From Acidobacteriaceae bacterium (GTDB lineage Bacteria; Acidobacteriota; Terriglobia; Terriglobales; Acidobacteriaceae), in assembly GCA_030040395.1 (NCBI GenBank), contig JASHTU010000423.1:1-8352 (forward strand): DNA of 8,352 nt, written 5' to 3'. Each line of letters starts with the position of its first letter. Position 1 is the stretch's first letter. Position numbers and translations under genes: made by a program. Of the stretch, positions 1 to 7,470 are shown piece by piece. A model generated the notes under the pieces. It saw nothing but the letters and a program-made list of their open reading frames with translations, searched no databases and was not told the DNA's origin.

Positions 1-191
1 CACTCATTTTGCGATCGATGATCCATCTAGGTGTTTCCTTAGGGTGTATCGACATATACGAGCGGGCAGCGACGGGAGCCATTTTCTCTCAGATCAAGGA
101 GAGAGGAGCGACGCATACCGGGCGTCTGCTAGCGACGAACGACACAGGGATGAGGGAAAATGGCCCCGTCCCTCCGGGTTGCGGCGCAAAT

Positions 192-230
192 CCGGGGTCC
201 CCAGCGACAGCTTTTCGTCGCTGGGGTGGA
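192..230 (+). repeat. REP-like hairpin unit 1
   Basis: This unit has a perfect 10-bp stem, CCCCAGCGAC (199-208) with GTCGCTGGGG (217-226), and an 8-nt loop. It is preceded by CCGGGGT (192-198) and followed by TGGA (227-230). The same frame, CCGGGG-N-CCCC-stem-GAC-loop-GTC-stem-GGGG-TGGA, recurs on the opposite strand at 298-337 with different stem bases. GC-rich intergenic palindromes of this type are, as far as I recall, common in Acidobacteriota chromosomes. Confidence 0.6.
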
Positions 231-297
231 AATTGGGCCATATTTCGTTATCGGCCTCGACCTTGGAGCCGCCAAAGCCTTCGGCCTCCGCCTCGTC

Positions 298-337
298 TCC
301 ACCCCACGGACTAAGAGCGCGTCCGTGGGGGCCCCGG
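298..337 (-). repeat. REP-like hairpin unit 2 (inverted relative to unit 1)
   Basis: This unit has a perfect 10-bp stem, CCCCACGGAC (302-311) with GTCCGTGGGG (321-330), and a 9-nt loop. Read on the minus strand it has the same outer signature as unit 1: CCGGGGC before the stem and TGGA after it. The middle of the stem differs from unit 1 on both arms, so pairing is kept. Together with unit 1 it makes a BIME-like pair of opposed units. Confidence 0.6.
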
Positions 338-400
338 TGTCTGGCCCAATTTTCGCTCGCAACGCTGCCCACCCGTATATGTCGATACACCCTAGTCTCT

Positions 401-440
401 CTAGTAATTTGCCTGCTCTCTCTCCTACTGCAAATGCTAG
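401..440 (-). terminator. weak hairpin after the ABC ATPase gene
   Basis: Just past the ATPase stop codon, read on the minus strand, an imperfect stem can form. GCAAAT (430-435) pairs with ATTTGC (408-413), and an outer CTAG/CTAG adds to it, with a 16-nt loop. There is no clear T-run after it, so a terminator role is only a guess based on position. Confidence 0.2.
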
Positions 441-443
441 TCT

Positions 444-1295
444 CTATCGCCGCGGGCGAACGCCCTGGCTGAGGCGTTTGGAAGGCTCGTCGGTAAAGAT
501 CTGGCCGTCCCGGATGTGCACTACGCGATGGGCAAACTCGGCGATGTCCGGTTCATGAGTGACCAGGACGATGGTGTTCCCGCCGGCATGGAGCTGATCG
601 AACAGGGCCATGATCTCGAGGCCGGTTTTGGAATCGAGATTACCTGTAGGCTCGTCGGCAAGAATGATCGAGGGATGGTTCACCAGCGCGCGGGCGATGG
701 CTACGCGCTGCCGCTGCCCTCCGGAAAGCTCGTTTGGTTTGTGATACATGCGCGATTCCAGGCCCACGTCAATCAGCGTCTGTTTCGCGCGCTCGATGCG
801 TTCCCCCGCCGGGGCGCCGTTATAAATAAGCGGCAATTCGACGTTGTGCAGGGCCGTAGCGCGGGCCAGCAGATTGAAGGTCTGAAAGACGAAGCCGATC
901 TCTTTGTTGCGGATACGCGCCAGCTCGTCGTCGTTGAGCTCGCTCACCAGTTGGCCGTTCAGCCAATAGCGGCCTTTGGAGGGGGTGTCGAGGCAGCCGA
1001 TGAGATTCATCAGCGTGGATTTGCCGGAACCGGAGGGCCCCATGATGGCCACATACTCATTGTGCCGGATGCGCAGCGAGACCCCGCGCAGGGCGTGCAC
1101 CTGCTGCTCCAACCCCATGTCGTAGGTGCGCCACAGATCCTCGACAACAATGATGTTGCCGGCCGGGTCGACCGCGGGTGGCGCCAGCTCTTCCGTACCC
1201 ACGCCGTTGAAAGCCATCCGAGCTTCGTCCTCTTTCCCTTTAGAGTCGGAATCCAGCCATAGGCTCAAAAAATCGCTTTCCTCGTTGTGCTCCAC
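444..1295 (-). CDS. MacB/LolD-type ABC transporter ATP-binding protein
   Basis: This is the ATPase subunit of an ABC exporter of the MacB/LolD/FtsE class, acting on the cytoplasmic face of the inner membrane. All catalytic motifs are intact: Walker [10 protein letters not shown] (residues 86-94), Q-loop Gln138 in FVFQTFNLL, signature [10 protein letters not shown] (190-199), Walker B IILADEP (210-216), D-loop GNLDS and switch His247. These sequences are typical of MacB-like ATPases. The gene lies 20 bp downstream of the adaptor gene and is clearly in its operon. The start is uncertain. GTG at 1295 has no Shine-Dalgarno. TTG at 1268 is preceded by GAGGAAA, and ATG at 1217 by AAAGAGG. The conserved domain starts only near residue 48, so an acidic N-terminal extension may be partly or wholly untranslated. 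No permease domain is fused and none follows in the window. Confidence 0.93.
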   Translation of the reverse strand: MEHNEESDFLSLWLDSDSKGKEDEARMAFNGVGTEELAPPAVDPAGNIIVVEDLWRTYDMGLEQQVHALRGVSLRIRHNEYVAIMGPSGSGKSTLMNLIGCLDTPSKGRYWLNGQLVSELNDDELARIRNKEIGFVFQTFNLLARATALHNVELPLIYNGAPAGERIERAKQTLIDVGLESRMYHKPNELSGGQRQRVAIARALVNHPSIILADEPTGNLDSKTGLEIMALFDQLHAGGNTIVLVTHEPDIAEFAHRVVHIRDGQIFTDEPSKRLSQGVRPRR

Positions 1296-1315
1296 GCTGA
1301 AGTTTGCCGGCGGGG

Positions 1316-2695
1316 CTACGATCCGCCGCCGCTGGTCAGCGAAAACGGCTGGGAAGTATCGCGCTTCAGCAACGCGCCTCCCTTAAGAACGCGCAGCGTC
1401 TTGTAGGGGCCGGTGACGACCTCCTCGCCCGGCCCCAGCCCGGAAAGAACTTCGATATTGGTGGCCCCGGTGATGCCCGTGCTCACCGGAACAAATTTGG
1501 CCCGCAGCCGCCCATGTCCATCCTTCTGGACCACAAAAACGCCTTGCACGGGATTCGATTTCGCCTCTGCCCGGGTGGCCGCCTGCACCCCACCCTTGCT
1601 CTGCGACGCATCGAGCGCCGGATCGTGCAAGGTGAGCGCCTGGATGGGCAGCGCCAGCACATTGGCTTTGTGCGCCGTGGTGATCTTGGCGGTGCAGGAA
1701 AGCCCCGGACGCAACTGGCGCGAAGGATCGCTGAGCGTCACCACGACTTTGAAATCCTTGGCCTCCTCCGTGCCAGTAGTGGATTGCGAAGTGGCGATGC
1801 CGGTGGAGCGCAAAAGCGCCTGGTCGCCCACCAGGGTCACCTCGCCTTTGAAGACCTTGCCGGGCAGCGCATCCACGGTCACCTCAGCAGGCTGGCCAAT
1901 CTGGACGTTCACGATGTCGGTCTCGTCCACCTTGACCTCCGCGGTGACCACGCTCATGCCGGCCAGGGTCATCAGCGTGGAGCCCTCGGTGTTCTGAATG
2001 CCTTCCACCACGGTTTCACCCTCGCGCACCGGCTCGTTGGTTACGATGCCGTCGAAGGGCGCTACGGCGATGGTGCGGCTAAGCATGTCCTGGTCGGCGC
2101 GCAGCGTGGCCACCTGGGTTTCCATGTGGCCGCGGGCCGAGTCGGTGTTGGCCTTGGCCTGGTTGAGCCCGGCCACGGCCTGGGCCACCGACGCCACGTC
2201 GAGATCGTAGGCGGCCTTCTTGGCGTCGTAGTCCTGCTTGGCCATGATGCCGTCTTTATAGAGCGCCTGGGCGCGGTCCCAATCCAGCTTCTTGTCTTCG
2301 AGATCGGCCTGCGCGTGCTCCAGGTTGGCCTGGGCGGTCTTTTCTGCCGCCACGTACGAGGCAATATCGGTCTTGGCGGAAGCGATGGTGGCCTGCTGCG
2401 CATTCACTGTGGCCTGCTGCTGGACGTTTTCAATGGTGGCCACCACTTCTCCCTTGGTCACCTTGTCGCCTTCTTTTACGTAAAGATGGGTCACGCGGCC
2501 CATCGCCGTGGCTCCCACGTTCACGTAAGTCTTGGGCTTAATCTGGCCGGTGCCGCTCACCACGCTGGAAAGATCCTGTCGCGCGACCGTGGCCGTATAA
2601 ACCTTGGCGTAGCCCGACTGTTGCTTTACGACCATGACGGTCACCAGCGCGGCGGCAACCAGCACGGCAAGAACAATCAGCAAAATCCTTTTCAT
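1316..2695 (-). CDS. MacA/HlyD-family periplasmic adaptor (membrane fusion protein)
   Basis: This is a periplasmic adaptor that would link an inner-membrane ABC exporter to a TolC-type outer-membrane channel. From ATG at 2695 it is 459 residues, starting with a basic MKR and one hydrophobic anchor (about 4-23). The order of domains is the family's: first lipoyl half (about 55-92, [17 protein letters not shown]), a long alpha-helical coiled-coil hairpin rich in Ala, Gln, Lys and Asp (about 93-208), second lipoyl half (about 209-232, [17 protein letters not shown]), a beta-barrel domain (about 248-345, ending in [12 protein letters not shown]) and a membrane-proximal domain (about 385-445). The frame is open up to 2875, but that extra N-terminus is Ser/Ala/Pro-rich without a signal, so the internal ATG before the anchor was chosen; a GGAG lies 12 nt upstream of it. 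It is the first gene of the operon with the ATPase at 444-1295. The substrate cannot be told from sequence. Confidence 0.92.
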   Translation of the reverse strand: MKRILLIVLAVLVAAALVTVMVVKQQSGYAKVYTATVARQDLSSVVSGTGQIKPKTYVNVGATAMGRVTHLYVKEGDKVTKGEVVATIENVQQQATVNAQQATIASAKTDIASYVAAEKTAQANLEHAQADLEDKKLDWDRAQALYKDGIMAKQDYDAKKAAYDLDVASVAQAVAGLNQAKANTDSARGHMETQVATLRADQDMLSRTIAVAPFDGIVTNEPVREGETVVEGIQNTEGSTLMTLAGMSVVTAEVKVDETDIVNVQIGQPAEVTVDALPGKVFKGEVTLVGDQALLRSTGIATSQSTTGTEEAKDFKVVVTLSDPSRQLRPGLSCTAKITTAHKANVLALPIQALTLHDPALDASQSKGGVQAATRAEAKSNPVQGVFVVQKDGHGRLRAKFVPVSTGITGATNIEVLSGLGPGEEVVTGPYKTLRVLKGGALLKRDTSQPFSLTSGGGS

Positions 2696-3037
2696 GAGAG
2701 ATACGCGCTCCGAATCTCTTTCCTGCTCCAGTCTACGCAGACACGGCGAGCGCGGTTCCGGGAGATCGCCGGACCCGCTCCACCCGTGCGCGGGCAAGGG
2801 AGATGCAGCGGGCAACGCAGAAGGCGAAGATGCGGAAGCGCCTACTTGCGTGGAGGCGGTCGAGCAATCCACCACCTGGACGCTTCACTCCTGCCAACGA
2901 TTTTACCGCATTGCGGAGGCGACTTCCGGTAACCTCGGCCCAACTCGCGCGTCCAACCGGCAACAAATGATGAACGGAAGCCTTGCCCAGCTCTATTGGG
3001 ACCCGTAGAATATAGGTTCGCAGGAGTTTTCAAGGCC
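2696..3037. other. divergent intergenic region
   Basis: These 342 bp separate the start of the leftward adaptor gene from the start of the rightward GWxTD gene, so promoters in both directions are expected here. A good candidate is seen only for the rightward gene (2983-3011). On the leftward side I found no convincing paired -35/-10. A 55-codon Arg-rich open frame at 2803-2970 was judged spurious. Confidence 0.6.
2983..3011 (+). promoter_or_regulatory. sigma70-like promoter for the GWxTD gene
   Basis: TTGCCC (2983-2988) and TAGAAT (3006-3011) are separated by exactly 17 bp. Transcription would start near 3018, a few bases before the AGGAG ribosome binding site at 3022-3026, which is 11 nt ahead of the ATG at 3038. 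The spacing and position agree well with the gene start. Confidence 0.45.
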
Positions 3038-4783
3038 ATGATGCGCAAATGCCGCCCTCTTCTCGTTCCTACCCTGGTTTGCGGTTTGGTTTGGGTTCCC
3101 GCAACCTGCCTTCTGGCCCAGCAATCGAGCACTCCATCCAACTCCTCCCCATCACAAGCTCAGACGGGTAACGACCAGGGCCAGGAGCCGAATCCCCTCA
3201 ACCGGCCGCTCTCCGACAAAGAGAGATACAAGCAGCAGAAGGAACTGCGGCAGGAGTTGAAGGGAACTTATAAGACCTGGCTCAACGAAGAGGTGCCGTA
3301 CATCATCACCGACCAGGAGCGGAAGGCCTTCCTGAGCTTGAGCAACGACGAGGAGCGCGACGCCTTTATCGAGCAGTTCTGGGCGCGGCGCAACCCCAAT
3401 CCCGATGATCCCGAAAACACTTACCGCGAAGAGCACTACCGGCGCATCGCGTACGCCAACGAGCACTTTGCGGCAGGCAAGCCGGGCTGGAAAACCGATC
3501 GCGGGCGCATCTATATTATGTGGGGCCCGGCCGACAGCATTGACGCCCACCCCTCTGGCGGTATGTACGAACGCCCTCCCGATGAAGGCGGCGGCGAAAC
3601 CAGCACCTATCCCTTCGAGGTATGGCATTACCGCTATCTGGAGGGCATCGGCGAGAACATCGATATCGAGTTTGTCGACACCTGCATGTGCGGCGATTAT
3701 CACTTCACCATCGACCGCAGCGAAAAGGACGCGCTGCTGCACGTGCCCGGCGCCGGCCTTACCGAATACGAGCAGATGAACCACTCCGACAAGACCGACC
3801 GCTTCAAAGGCGGCGGACTTGAAAACCTCGGCACCGGACCCATGGGTTCGATGGAGCAGGGCAAGGAGTTCGACCGCATCGAGCTGGCCGCCAAACTATT
3901 CGCGCCGCCGCCCATCCAATTCAAGGATCTCGACGCTTTCGTCTCCGAACACAAAATTCTCACCGGCCCTCCCTTCCCGTTCGATGTGCGCACTGACTTC
4001 GTCCGCGTCACCGACAACACCGACCTGGTTCCCATCACCCTGCAAATCCGCAACCGGGACATGACCTTCGTGACCAAGGATGGCGTATCCAAGGCGGTGG
4101 TTAGCATTCTCGGCAAAGTGACCACGTTGACCGACAAGACCGTGCAGACCTTTGAAGATACGGTGGAAGTGGAACAGCCCGCCGAGCTGCTGGAAAAAAG
4201 CCTGGACCGCAAATCGGTCTACTGGAAGGCGCTGCCCCTGATGCCCGGCCTCTACCGCCTCGATATCGCCATCAAGGACGTGAACAATCCGGATCACATC
4301 GGTCTCTATGGCCGCGGCATCAACGTGCCTCTATACGACGACGAAAAGCTGGGAACTTCTTCGCTGATTCTCGCCGACGAAATGAACACCGTACCCTCGC
4401 GAGAGATCGGCGAGGGCAACTTCATCATCGGCAACACCTTCATCCGGCCCCGCGTGAGCACCAACCCCGCTACCCCGGTCTCCTACACGCGCAACCAGGA
4501 CCTGAACTTCTGGATGCAGGTGTACAATTTGGGCATCGACGAGGCTACCAAGAGTAATTCGGCCACCGTGACCTATGAGATCACGGACGCGGCCAACGGC
4601 CAGGTAATGCTGGAGAACACTATTCCTTCCAAGGACTTAGGGGTTCACAGCGATCAGTTGACGGTGGAGAAAACTTTGCCCATCGCGGGGCTGCAGCCGG
4701 GCAAGTACAAGGTGACGGTGAAAGTAAATGACGCAATTTCCAAACAAGAGATTGCGCAATCGGCGCCTTTTGTCGTGGAATAG
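3038..4783 (+). CDS. exported GWxTD domain-containing protein
   Basis: This is a secreted protein of unknown biochemical function, 581 residues from ATG 3038. It opens with a Sec signal peptide: basic MMRKCR, a hydrophobic core to about residue 26, and probable cleavage at LLA-QQ near 27. A Ser/Gln/Asn-rich linker follows. The GWxTD domain covers roughly 78-230: an acidic helical stretch with FIEQFWARRNPNP (about 110-122), the namesake GWKTD at 150-154, and then RGRIYIMWGPAD, which is the family's hallmark. Residues 320-581 look like beta-rich, Ig/fibronectin-like repeats ending in LQPGKYKVTVKVND. AGGAG at 3022-3026 sets the start; an upstream in-frame TTG at 2996 lies before the predicted transcription start and was rejected. 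The family is widespread in Acidobacteriota and some other phyla, without an assigned activity as far as I know. It is followed 109 bp later by a second exported protein. Confidence 0.92.
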   Translation: MMRKCRPLLVPTLVCGLVWVPATCLLAQQSSTPSNSSPSQAQTGNDQGQEPNPLNRPLSDKERYKQQKELRQELKGTYKTWLNEEVPYIITDQERKAFLSLSNDEERDAFIEQFWARRNPNPDDPENTYREEHYRRIAYANEHFAAGKPGWKTDRGRIYIMWGPADSIDAHPSGGMYERPPDEGGGETSTYPFEVWHYRYLEGIGENIDIEFVDTCMCGDYHFTIDRSEKDALLHVPGAGLTEYEQMNHSDKTDRFKGGGLENLGTGPMGSMEQGKEFDRIELAAKLFAPPPIQFKDLDAFVSEHKILTGPPFPFDVRTDFVRVTDNTDLVPITLQIRNRDMTFVTKDGVSKAVVSILGKVTTLTDKTVQTFEDTVEVEQPAELLEKSLDRKSVYWKALPLMPGLYRLDIAIKDVNNPDHIGLYGRGINVPLYDDEKLGTSSLILADEMNTVPSREIGEGNFIIGNTFIRPRVSTNPATPVSYTRNQDLNFWMQVYNLGIDEATKSNSATVTYEITDAANGQVMLENTIPSKDLGVHSDQLTVEKTLPIAGLQPGKYKVTVKVNDAISKQEIAQSAPFVVE

Positions 4784-4892
4784 GATGTATCCTGCCAACA
4801 CGGCAAGCCGAACGTGAGATTCTGGCGGCCGGGGCAGGCTTGATTCGAGGGAAATGCCAGCAGACGCGGCGGGTCATGAACGTATCGCGAAG

Positions 4893-6605
4893 ATGAAGTG
4901 TAGCGCCCAACTCGCCGGTTTTGCCGTGCTGATGGCTTTAGGAACCTGCCCGTCCTGGGGCGCGGTGTCGGGGTCGGTAACGGGGGTCGTCCGCGACTCC
5001 GCGGGCGTGCCCCAGATCGGCGCTGAGGTCGAGTTGTTGCGGCCCGATCTGAGCGTTGTCACCAGCGTCTACACCAACAGTTTGGGCCGCTTCACCATTG
5101 CCTCCATCCTGCCCGGCCACTACGCGTTGAAGGCCATGGACACCTCCTTCCTGCCTTCCCTGCGCGAAAACGTGCGCGTGCGCGGCAGCCGCACGGTGGT
5201 CAACCTTACCCTCAACACCCTCTACGAGGTCATTCAATGGCTGCCCTCCGAGCCGCGTTCCGGCAACGCTGGGAGAGACGATTGGGCGTGGACCCTGCGT
5301 TCGGCTGCCGACCGGCCGCTGCTGCGCTGGCTCGAAGACGGGCCGCTGGTGGTGGTTTCCGACGGCTCCGGAACACGGCCCAAGCTCAAAGCCCGCTTGA
5401 TGGCCACCGGCCAGGCTGGAACCTTTGGCGAAAGCGGCCAGCGTTTCTCGACGACGGTCGAGGATACGCCGTCTAACAGCCGGGAATTGCTGGCGCGGGT
5501 CGATTTCGCGCCCGACTCCGACGCGGCCATGGAGTCGATGCTGGGCTTCCGCCAGGATCTCGGTTACGCCGGCTCGGTGCAGTCGGTGGCTGCCATCACG
5601 CTTCATCCCGACGTGGAATCCGCGGGCAACGCTGGAATGGACGAGGCCGCCCTCCATAGCTGGGAGACCATGCGCCTGGGCGACGCCCTTGAAGTAGAGG
5701 CGGGTTCCAACGCGGTCATCGCCCGGATGGGCGGGCGATCACCGTCTACGGCGGCTGCCGCGCTGCCGTTCGCTTCGGCGGAGTGGCGGAAGGGAGCTTC
5801 GACCGTCGGCTACCGGATGGTCACCATGACGGCTTCCGTGGCCTCCGATCCTGCGGCCATGAGCGAAACGGAAACCGCTGCCGCGTTACCCCAGTTTTCC
5901 GCCCGAGGGGACCGTCTGGCGCTGGAGCATGGACTCCATCAGGAAATCGGCTGGGAACGGCGCACCGACTCCTCGGGCATGGCTCTGCTGGTCTATACCG
6001 ACGAGGTCGACAATCCGGTGCTCGAAGCCAAGCGCCGTTTTGCCGGGAATGACTCCGGCGCTGCCGCGATTCCATCCGGCGTGCTGTTCGATGCCGCCAG
6101 CGGCCTGATGCGCGCCGCCGGCCCCAACTTTTCCTCGACCGGCGTGCGCGCCAGCTTCGAACGTCGCCTGCCGGGCGGCGAGGAGTTGCGCGCTACGTAC
6201 GCCAGCGGATCCGCCGTGGTGATGCCTGCTTTGCCCCCGGCAAAACCGCTCTCCCAGTTGCTCACCGGGGCCTATGCCCGCCACGTTCAAAGCTACGCCA
6301 TTTCGCTCTCCGGCACGCTCGAAGGAACCAAAACTCACTGGCGGGCCAGTTATCGATGGCAACCGGAGGACACCGTCACCCCGGTGGACCCCTTCGCGCT
6401 CGACGCCCTTGCTCCCTACCTCAATCTTCGCCTCCGCCAGTGCATCCACCACTGTGGCGAGGGATCCACCGGCGTTGAGGCGCTCATCGAAGTCCGCAAC
6501 CTGCTGGCCGAGGGCTATCATCCTTACCTCGCCGGCGATGGCTCGGTGCTCATCTTCGCGCAAGACCAGCGCAGCCTTCGCGGCGGGCTGGCCTTCACCT
6601 TCTAA
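4893..6605 (+). CDS. exported carboxypeptidase-regulatory-like domain protein, probable outer-membrane protein
   Basis: This is a 570-residue exported protein. A Sec signal peptide (MKCSAQLAGFAVLMALG, cleavage after SWGA near 24) leads into a carboxypeptidase-regulatory-like beta-sandwich at about 25-108. Its usual signature is present: GSVTGVVRDSAGVPQIGAEV, TNSLGRFTIASILPGHYALK, then VNLTL. In Acidobacteriota this fold commonly heads TonB-receptor-like barrels. The remaining 460 residues lack a recognisable TonB plug but alternate polar and hydrophobic residues, and they end in RGGLAFTF with a terminal Phe, as outer-membrane barrels do. The barrel is therefore inferred. Start choice: ATG 4893 gives a classic signal peptide, and GC-rich third codon positions begin there. 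The in-frame ATG 4854 has a nearby GAGG and would add 13 residues. It lies 109 bp after the GWxTD gene on the same strand, so co-transcription is likely. Confidence 0.82.
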   Translation: MKCSAQLAGFAVLMALGTCPSWGAVSGSVTGVVRDSAGVPQIGAEVELLRPDLSVVTSVYTNSLGRFTIASILPGHYALKAMDTSFLPSLRENVRVRGSRTVVNLTLNTLYEVIQWLPSEPRSGNAGRDDWAWTLRSAADRPLLRWLEDGPLVVVSDGSGTRPKLKARLMATGQAGTFGESGQRFSTTVEDTPSNSRELLARVDFAPDSDAAMESMLGFRQDLGYAGSVQSVAAITLHPDVESAGNAGMDEAALHSWETMRLGDALEVEAGSNAVIARMGGRSPSTAAAALPFASAEWRKGASTVGYRMVTMTASVASDPAAMSETETAAALPQFSARGDRLALEHGLHQEIGWERRTDSSGMALLVYTDEVDNPVLEAKRRFAGNDSGAAAIPSGVLFDAASGLMRAAGPNFSSTGVRASFERRLPGGEELRATYASGSAVVMPALPPAKPLSQLLTGAYARHVQSYAISLSGTLEGTKTHWRASYRWQPEDTVTPVDPFALDALAPYLNLRLRQCIHHCGEGSTGVEALIEVRNLLAEGYHPYLAGDGSVLIFAQDQRSLRGGLAFTF

Positions 6606-6711
6606 ACACCGCGCCCACCTTCTTTCTCCATCTGCTCCTGACCGCCAACCGCGCCTCGCCGCATTTCCAGCGTCGGAGGGTCGGCTGCACGGGTGGTGTC
6701 CTAATAGTCGG
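6606..6711. other. intergenic spacer, pyrimidine-rich
   Basis: Beyond the stop of the outer-membrane-type gene there is a C/T-rich stretch and no hairpin with a T-run that would serve as a terminator. No gene start was recognised here. It marks the boundary between the GC-rich housekeeping-like genes and the less GC-rich small-gene region to the right. Confidence 0.4.
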
Positions 6712-6939
6712 GCAGATGAAAACGCCTTCTCTTCGCTTGTTGGCGACGATCCGCTTGGAGTGCATTTGAGAGAGTGGGCATTTGTGTTCACTGACAAGCC
6801 GAGCGACCTAGCCGACGAAGAATTACTCGTTGGCGGCATTCCTGCATCAGCTTTTGGTAGGAGCGCGGGAGGGGCGATTTGCCTTGATGCTTATGGCGCT
6901 ACGAGATGGCTGACTTGTCATTTAGGCGCACTCCATTGA
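6712..6939 (+). pseudogene. probable 3' remnant of an unidentified gene
   Basis: This frame reads as 75 residues of ordinary globular composition (for example VHLREWAFVFTDKPSDLADE and AGGAICLDAYGATRWLTCHL), unlike the Ser/Arg/Pro-rich shadow frames around it. It ends in TGA at 6937-6939. There is no ATG in frame. The only candidate start is GTG at about 6757, without a ribosome binding site, which would leave about 60 residues. The frame remains open leftward into the preceding gene, but there it is only a shadow. Codon use is less GC-biased than in the genes to the left. I do not recognise the family. Most likely it is the C-terminal remnant of a truncated gene; a small intact gene with a GTG start is possible, and chance coding is not excluded. 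Confidence 0.35.
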
Positions 6940-6972
6940 TACTGAAATGGAGCGCCGCCCAGCGCACCTAAA
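6921..6972 (+). terminator. palindrome spanning the end of the gene remnant
   Basis: CTCCATT (6931-6937) pairs with AATGGAG (6946-6952) over an 8-nt loop. GGCG (6925-6928) pairs with CGCC (6953-6956) across a 2-nt bulge. An outer TTTAGG (6921-6926) can alternatively pair with CCTAAA (6967-6972). The structure includes the stop codon of the 6712-6939 frame. It lacks a T-run, so it may be a rho-independent-like terminator or simply a repeat end. Confidence 0.35.
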
Positions 6973-7006
6973 ATCAGGTCCAAGGAACCCGCGTCGATGG
7001 GTGTCT

Positions 7007-7031
7007 CCCGATCGAGCGGGTTTTCTATTTT
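7007..7031 (+). promoter_or_regulatory. short hairpin plus T-rich tract in leader of membrane protein A
   Basis: CCCG (7007-7010) and CGGG (7017-7020) flank a 6-nt loop, followed at once by TTTTCTATTTT. It matches in position the stronger hairpin at 7815-7844 ahead of the paralogous gene. It could be a weak terminator for upstream transcription or part of a shared leader. Confidence 0.3.
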
Positions 7032-7087
7032 GCTCCAAATCCTACGACGAAACCATCCCTACGCGCATATACTTCTCGACATGGAAT
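7022..7087 (+). repeat. leader repeat, copy A
   Basis: Two blocks of this leader recur upstream of the second small membrane gene. The 20-mer TTTCTATTTTGCTCCAAATC at 7022-7041 is identical to 7835-7854. A 21-nt block at 7067-7087, running across the start codon, matches 7883-7903 at 20 of 21 positions. The stretch between the blocks is diverged and 3 nt shorter here. Confidence 0.75.
7068..7073 (+). promoter_or_regulatory. candidate -10 element (TATACT), leaderless start for protein A
   Basis: TATACT ends exactly 7 nt before the ATG at 7081, so transcription would begin at or next to the start codon. There is no Shine-Dalgarno ahead of this gene. The same TATACT-7 nt-ATG layout is present at 7884-7899. 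No good -35 is visible. Confidence 0.35.
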
Positions 7088-7413
7088 CTTGGCATGCTGC
7101 AGCCGTGATGTTCGGGCTTGTTGCGGTCTTCCTGCTTGTTCTTTGGGAGATAGGCGCAAAGGTCACGGAACTTTCGCGGACCTTGAAGCGGATCGAAGCC
7201 AGAATGACCCTGACGAATCCCCTTGAAGAAGAGCAGCCAATTCTGGACTTGGAAAAGGGCGACGTTATGACTCGGGCCTCAATCAAGAATCGCGCTTTGC
7301 AGCCGGACATTTGGTGGCATCGATGCTACGAAGAGAGAAAGAATCTGAGGGGCGAAGAATACAAAAAAGAAAGAAAGCTACAGAGGTATATGGAACGGAC
7401 GGATAGGGATTGA
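7081..7413 (+). CDS. small single-pass membrane protein A, unknown function
   Basis: This is a 110-residue protein with a transmembrane helix at about 6-23 (AAAVMFGLVAVFLLVLWE). A Lys/Glu/Leu-rich amphipathic segment follows (GAKVTELSRTLKRIEARM, 25-42), and then a highly charged, probably cytoplasmic tail rich in Lys, Arg and Glu. The first 21 residues align with the small protein at 7897-8055 (Met1, Glu2, Trp4, Ala8, Val9, Phe11, Gly12, Phe17, Leu19, Leu21 shared). The frame is open back to 6997, but the shared repeat fixes the start: the paralogous copy has an in-frame TAA at 7861-7863 just ahead of the matching ATG. No Shine-Dalgarno is seen. The family is not recognised. The anchor plus charged or helical tail would suit a scaffold or a regulator of a membrane complex, but this is speculation. 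Confidence 0.65.
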   Translation: MESWHAAAVMFGLVAVFLLVLWEIGAKVTELSRTLKRIEARMTLTNPLEEEQPILDLEKGDVMTRASIKNRALQPDIWWHRCYEERKNLRGEEYKKERKLQRYMERTDRD

Positions 7414-7470
7414 TCGGCAGCAACGCTCTGTGCAAGCACGGGAGCTGGTGAGGATACGACGGATGACGCC

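Larger units (their letters stand above)
40..394. mobile_element. MITE-like palindromic element with 32-bp terminal inverted repeats
   Basis: Positions 40-71 and 363-394 are inverted repeats matching at 30 of 32 positions, and the outermost 21 are identical (the arm begins TAGGGTGTATCGACATATAC). Each end carries a TA dinucleotide (40-41 and 393-394), which could be a target duplication of the kind made by IS630/mariner-type transposases. The 355-bp interior encodes no transposase and has no convincing gene; its open frames are overlapping and low-complexity. It holds further nested inverted repeats (78-91 with 151-164, 13 of 14 matching; 230-240 with 342-352, perfect) and two REP-like hairpins. 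Seen: the inverted repeats and TA ends. Inferred: that it moved as a non-autonomous element. It could instead be a static palindromic intergenic repeat. Confidence 0.55.

Noticed and set aside
1..443. CRISPR array or attachment site
   Set aside because: The repeats are inverted and nested, with no regular direct repeat-spacer pattern, and there is no integrase or tRNA gene nearby.
160..558. Open frames of 77-142 codons on both strands through 9-558
   Set aside because: They overlap the palindromic element, run into the antisense of the ATPase gene, and have low-complexity composition. The mirrored start MYRHIR on both strands is a product of the inverted repeat.
2696..2875. N-terminal extension of the adaptor up to 2875
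   Set aside because: The extra 60 residues are Ser/Ala/Pro-rich and would bury the membrane anchor. The ATG at 2695 gives a normal MKR-plus-anchor start.
1304..2932. 542-codon plus-strand frame opposite the adaptor gene
   Set aside because: It is a His/Gly/Arg-rich shadow of the minus-strand adaptor, caused by GC-rich third positions. The adaptor has clear domains and the shadow has none.
2803..2970. 55-codon Arg-rich ORF in the divergent intergenic region, with AAGGGAG right before its ATG
   Set aside because: The Shine-Dalgarno-like sequence has no spacing to the ATG, the composition is basic and low-complexity, and no feature supports coding.
5886..6839. 317-codon minus-strand frame
   Set aside because: It is antisense to the outer-membrane-type gene, with shadow-like Gly/Ala/Arg composition and a Ser-rich N-terminus.
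6997..7080. 28-residue N-terminal extension of membrane protein A
   Set aside because: The paralogous leader has an in-frame TAA (7861-7863) before its ATG, and the conserved block is centred on the ATG at 7081.
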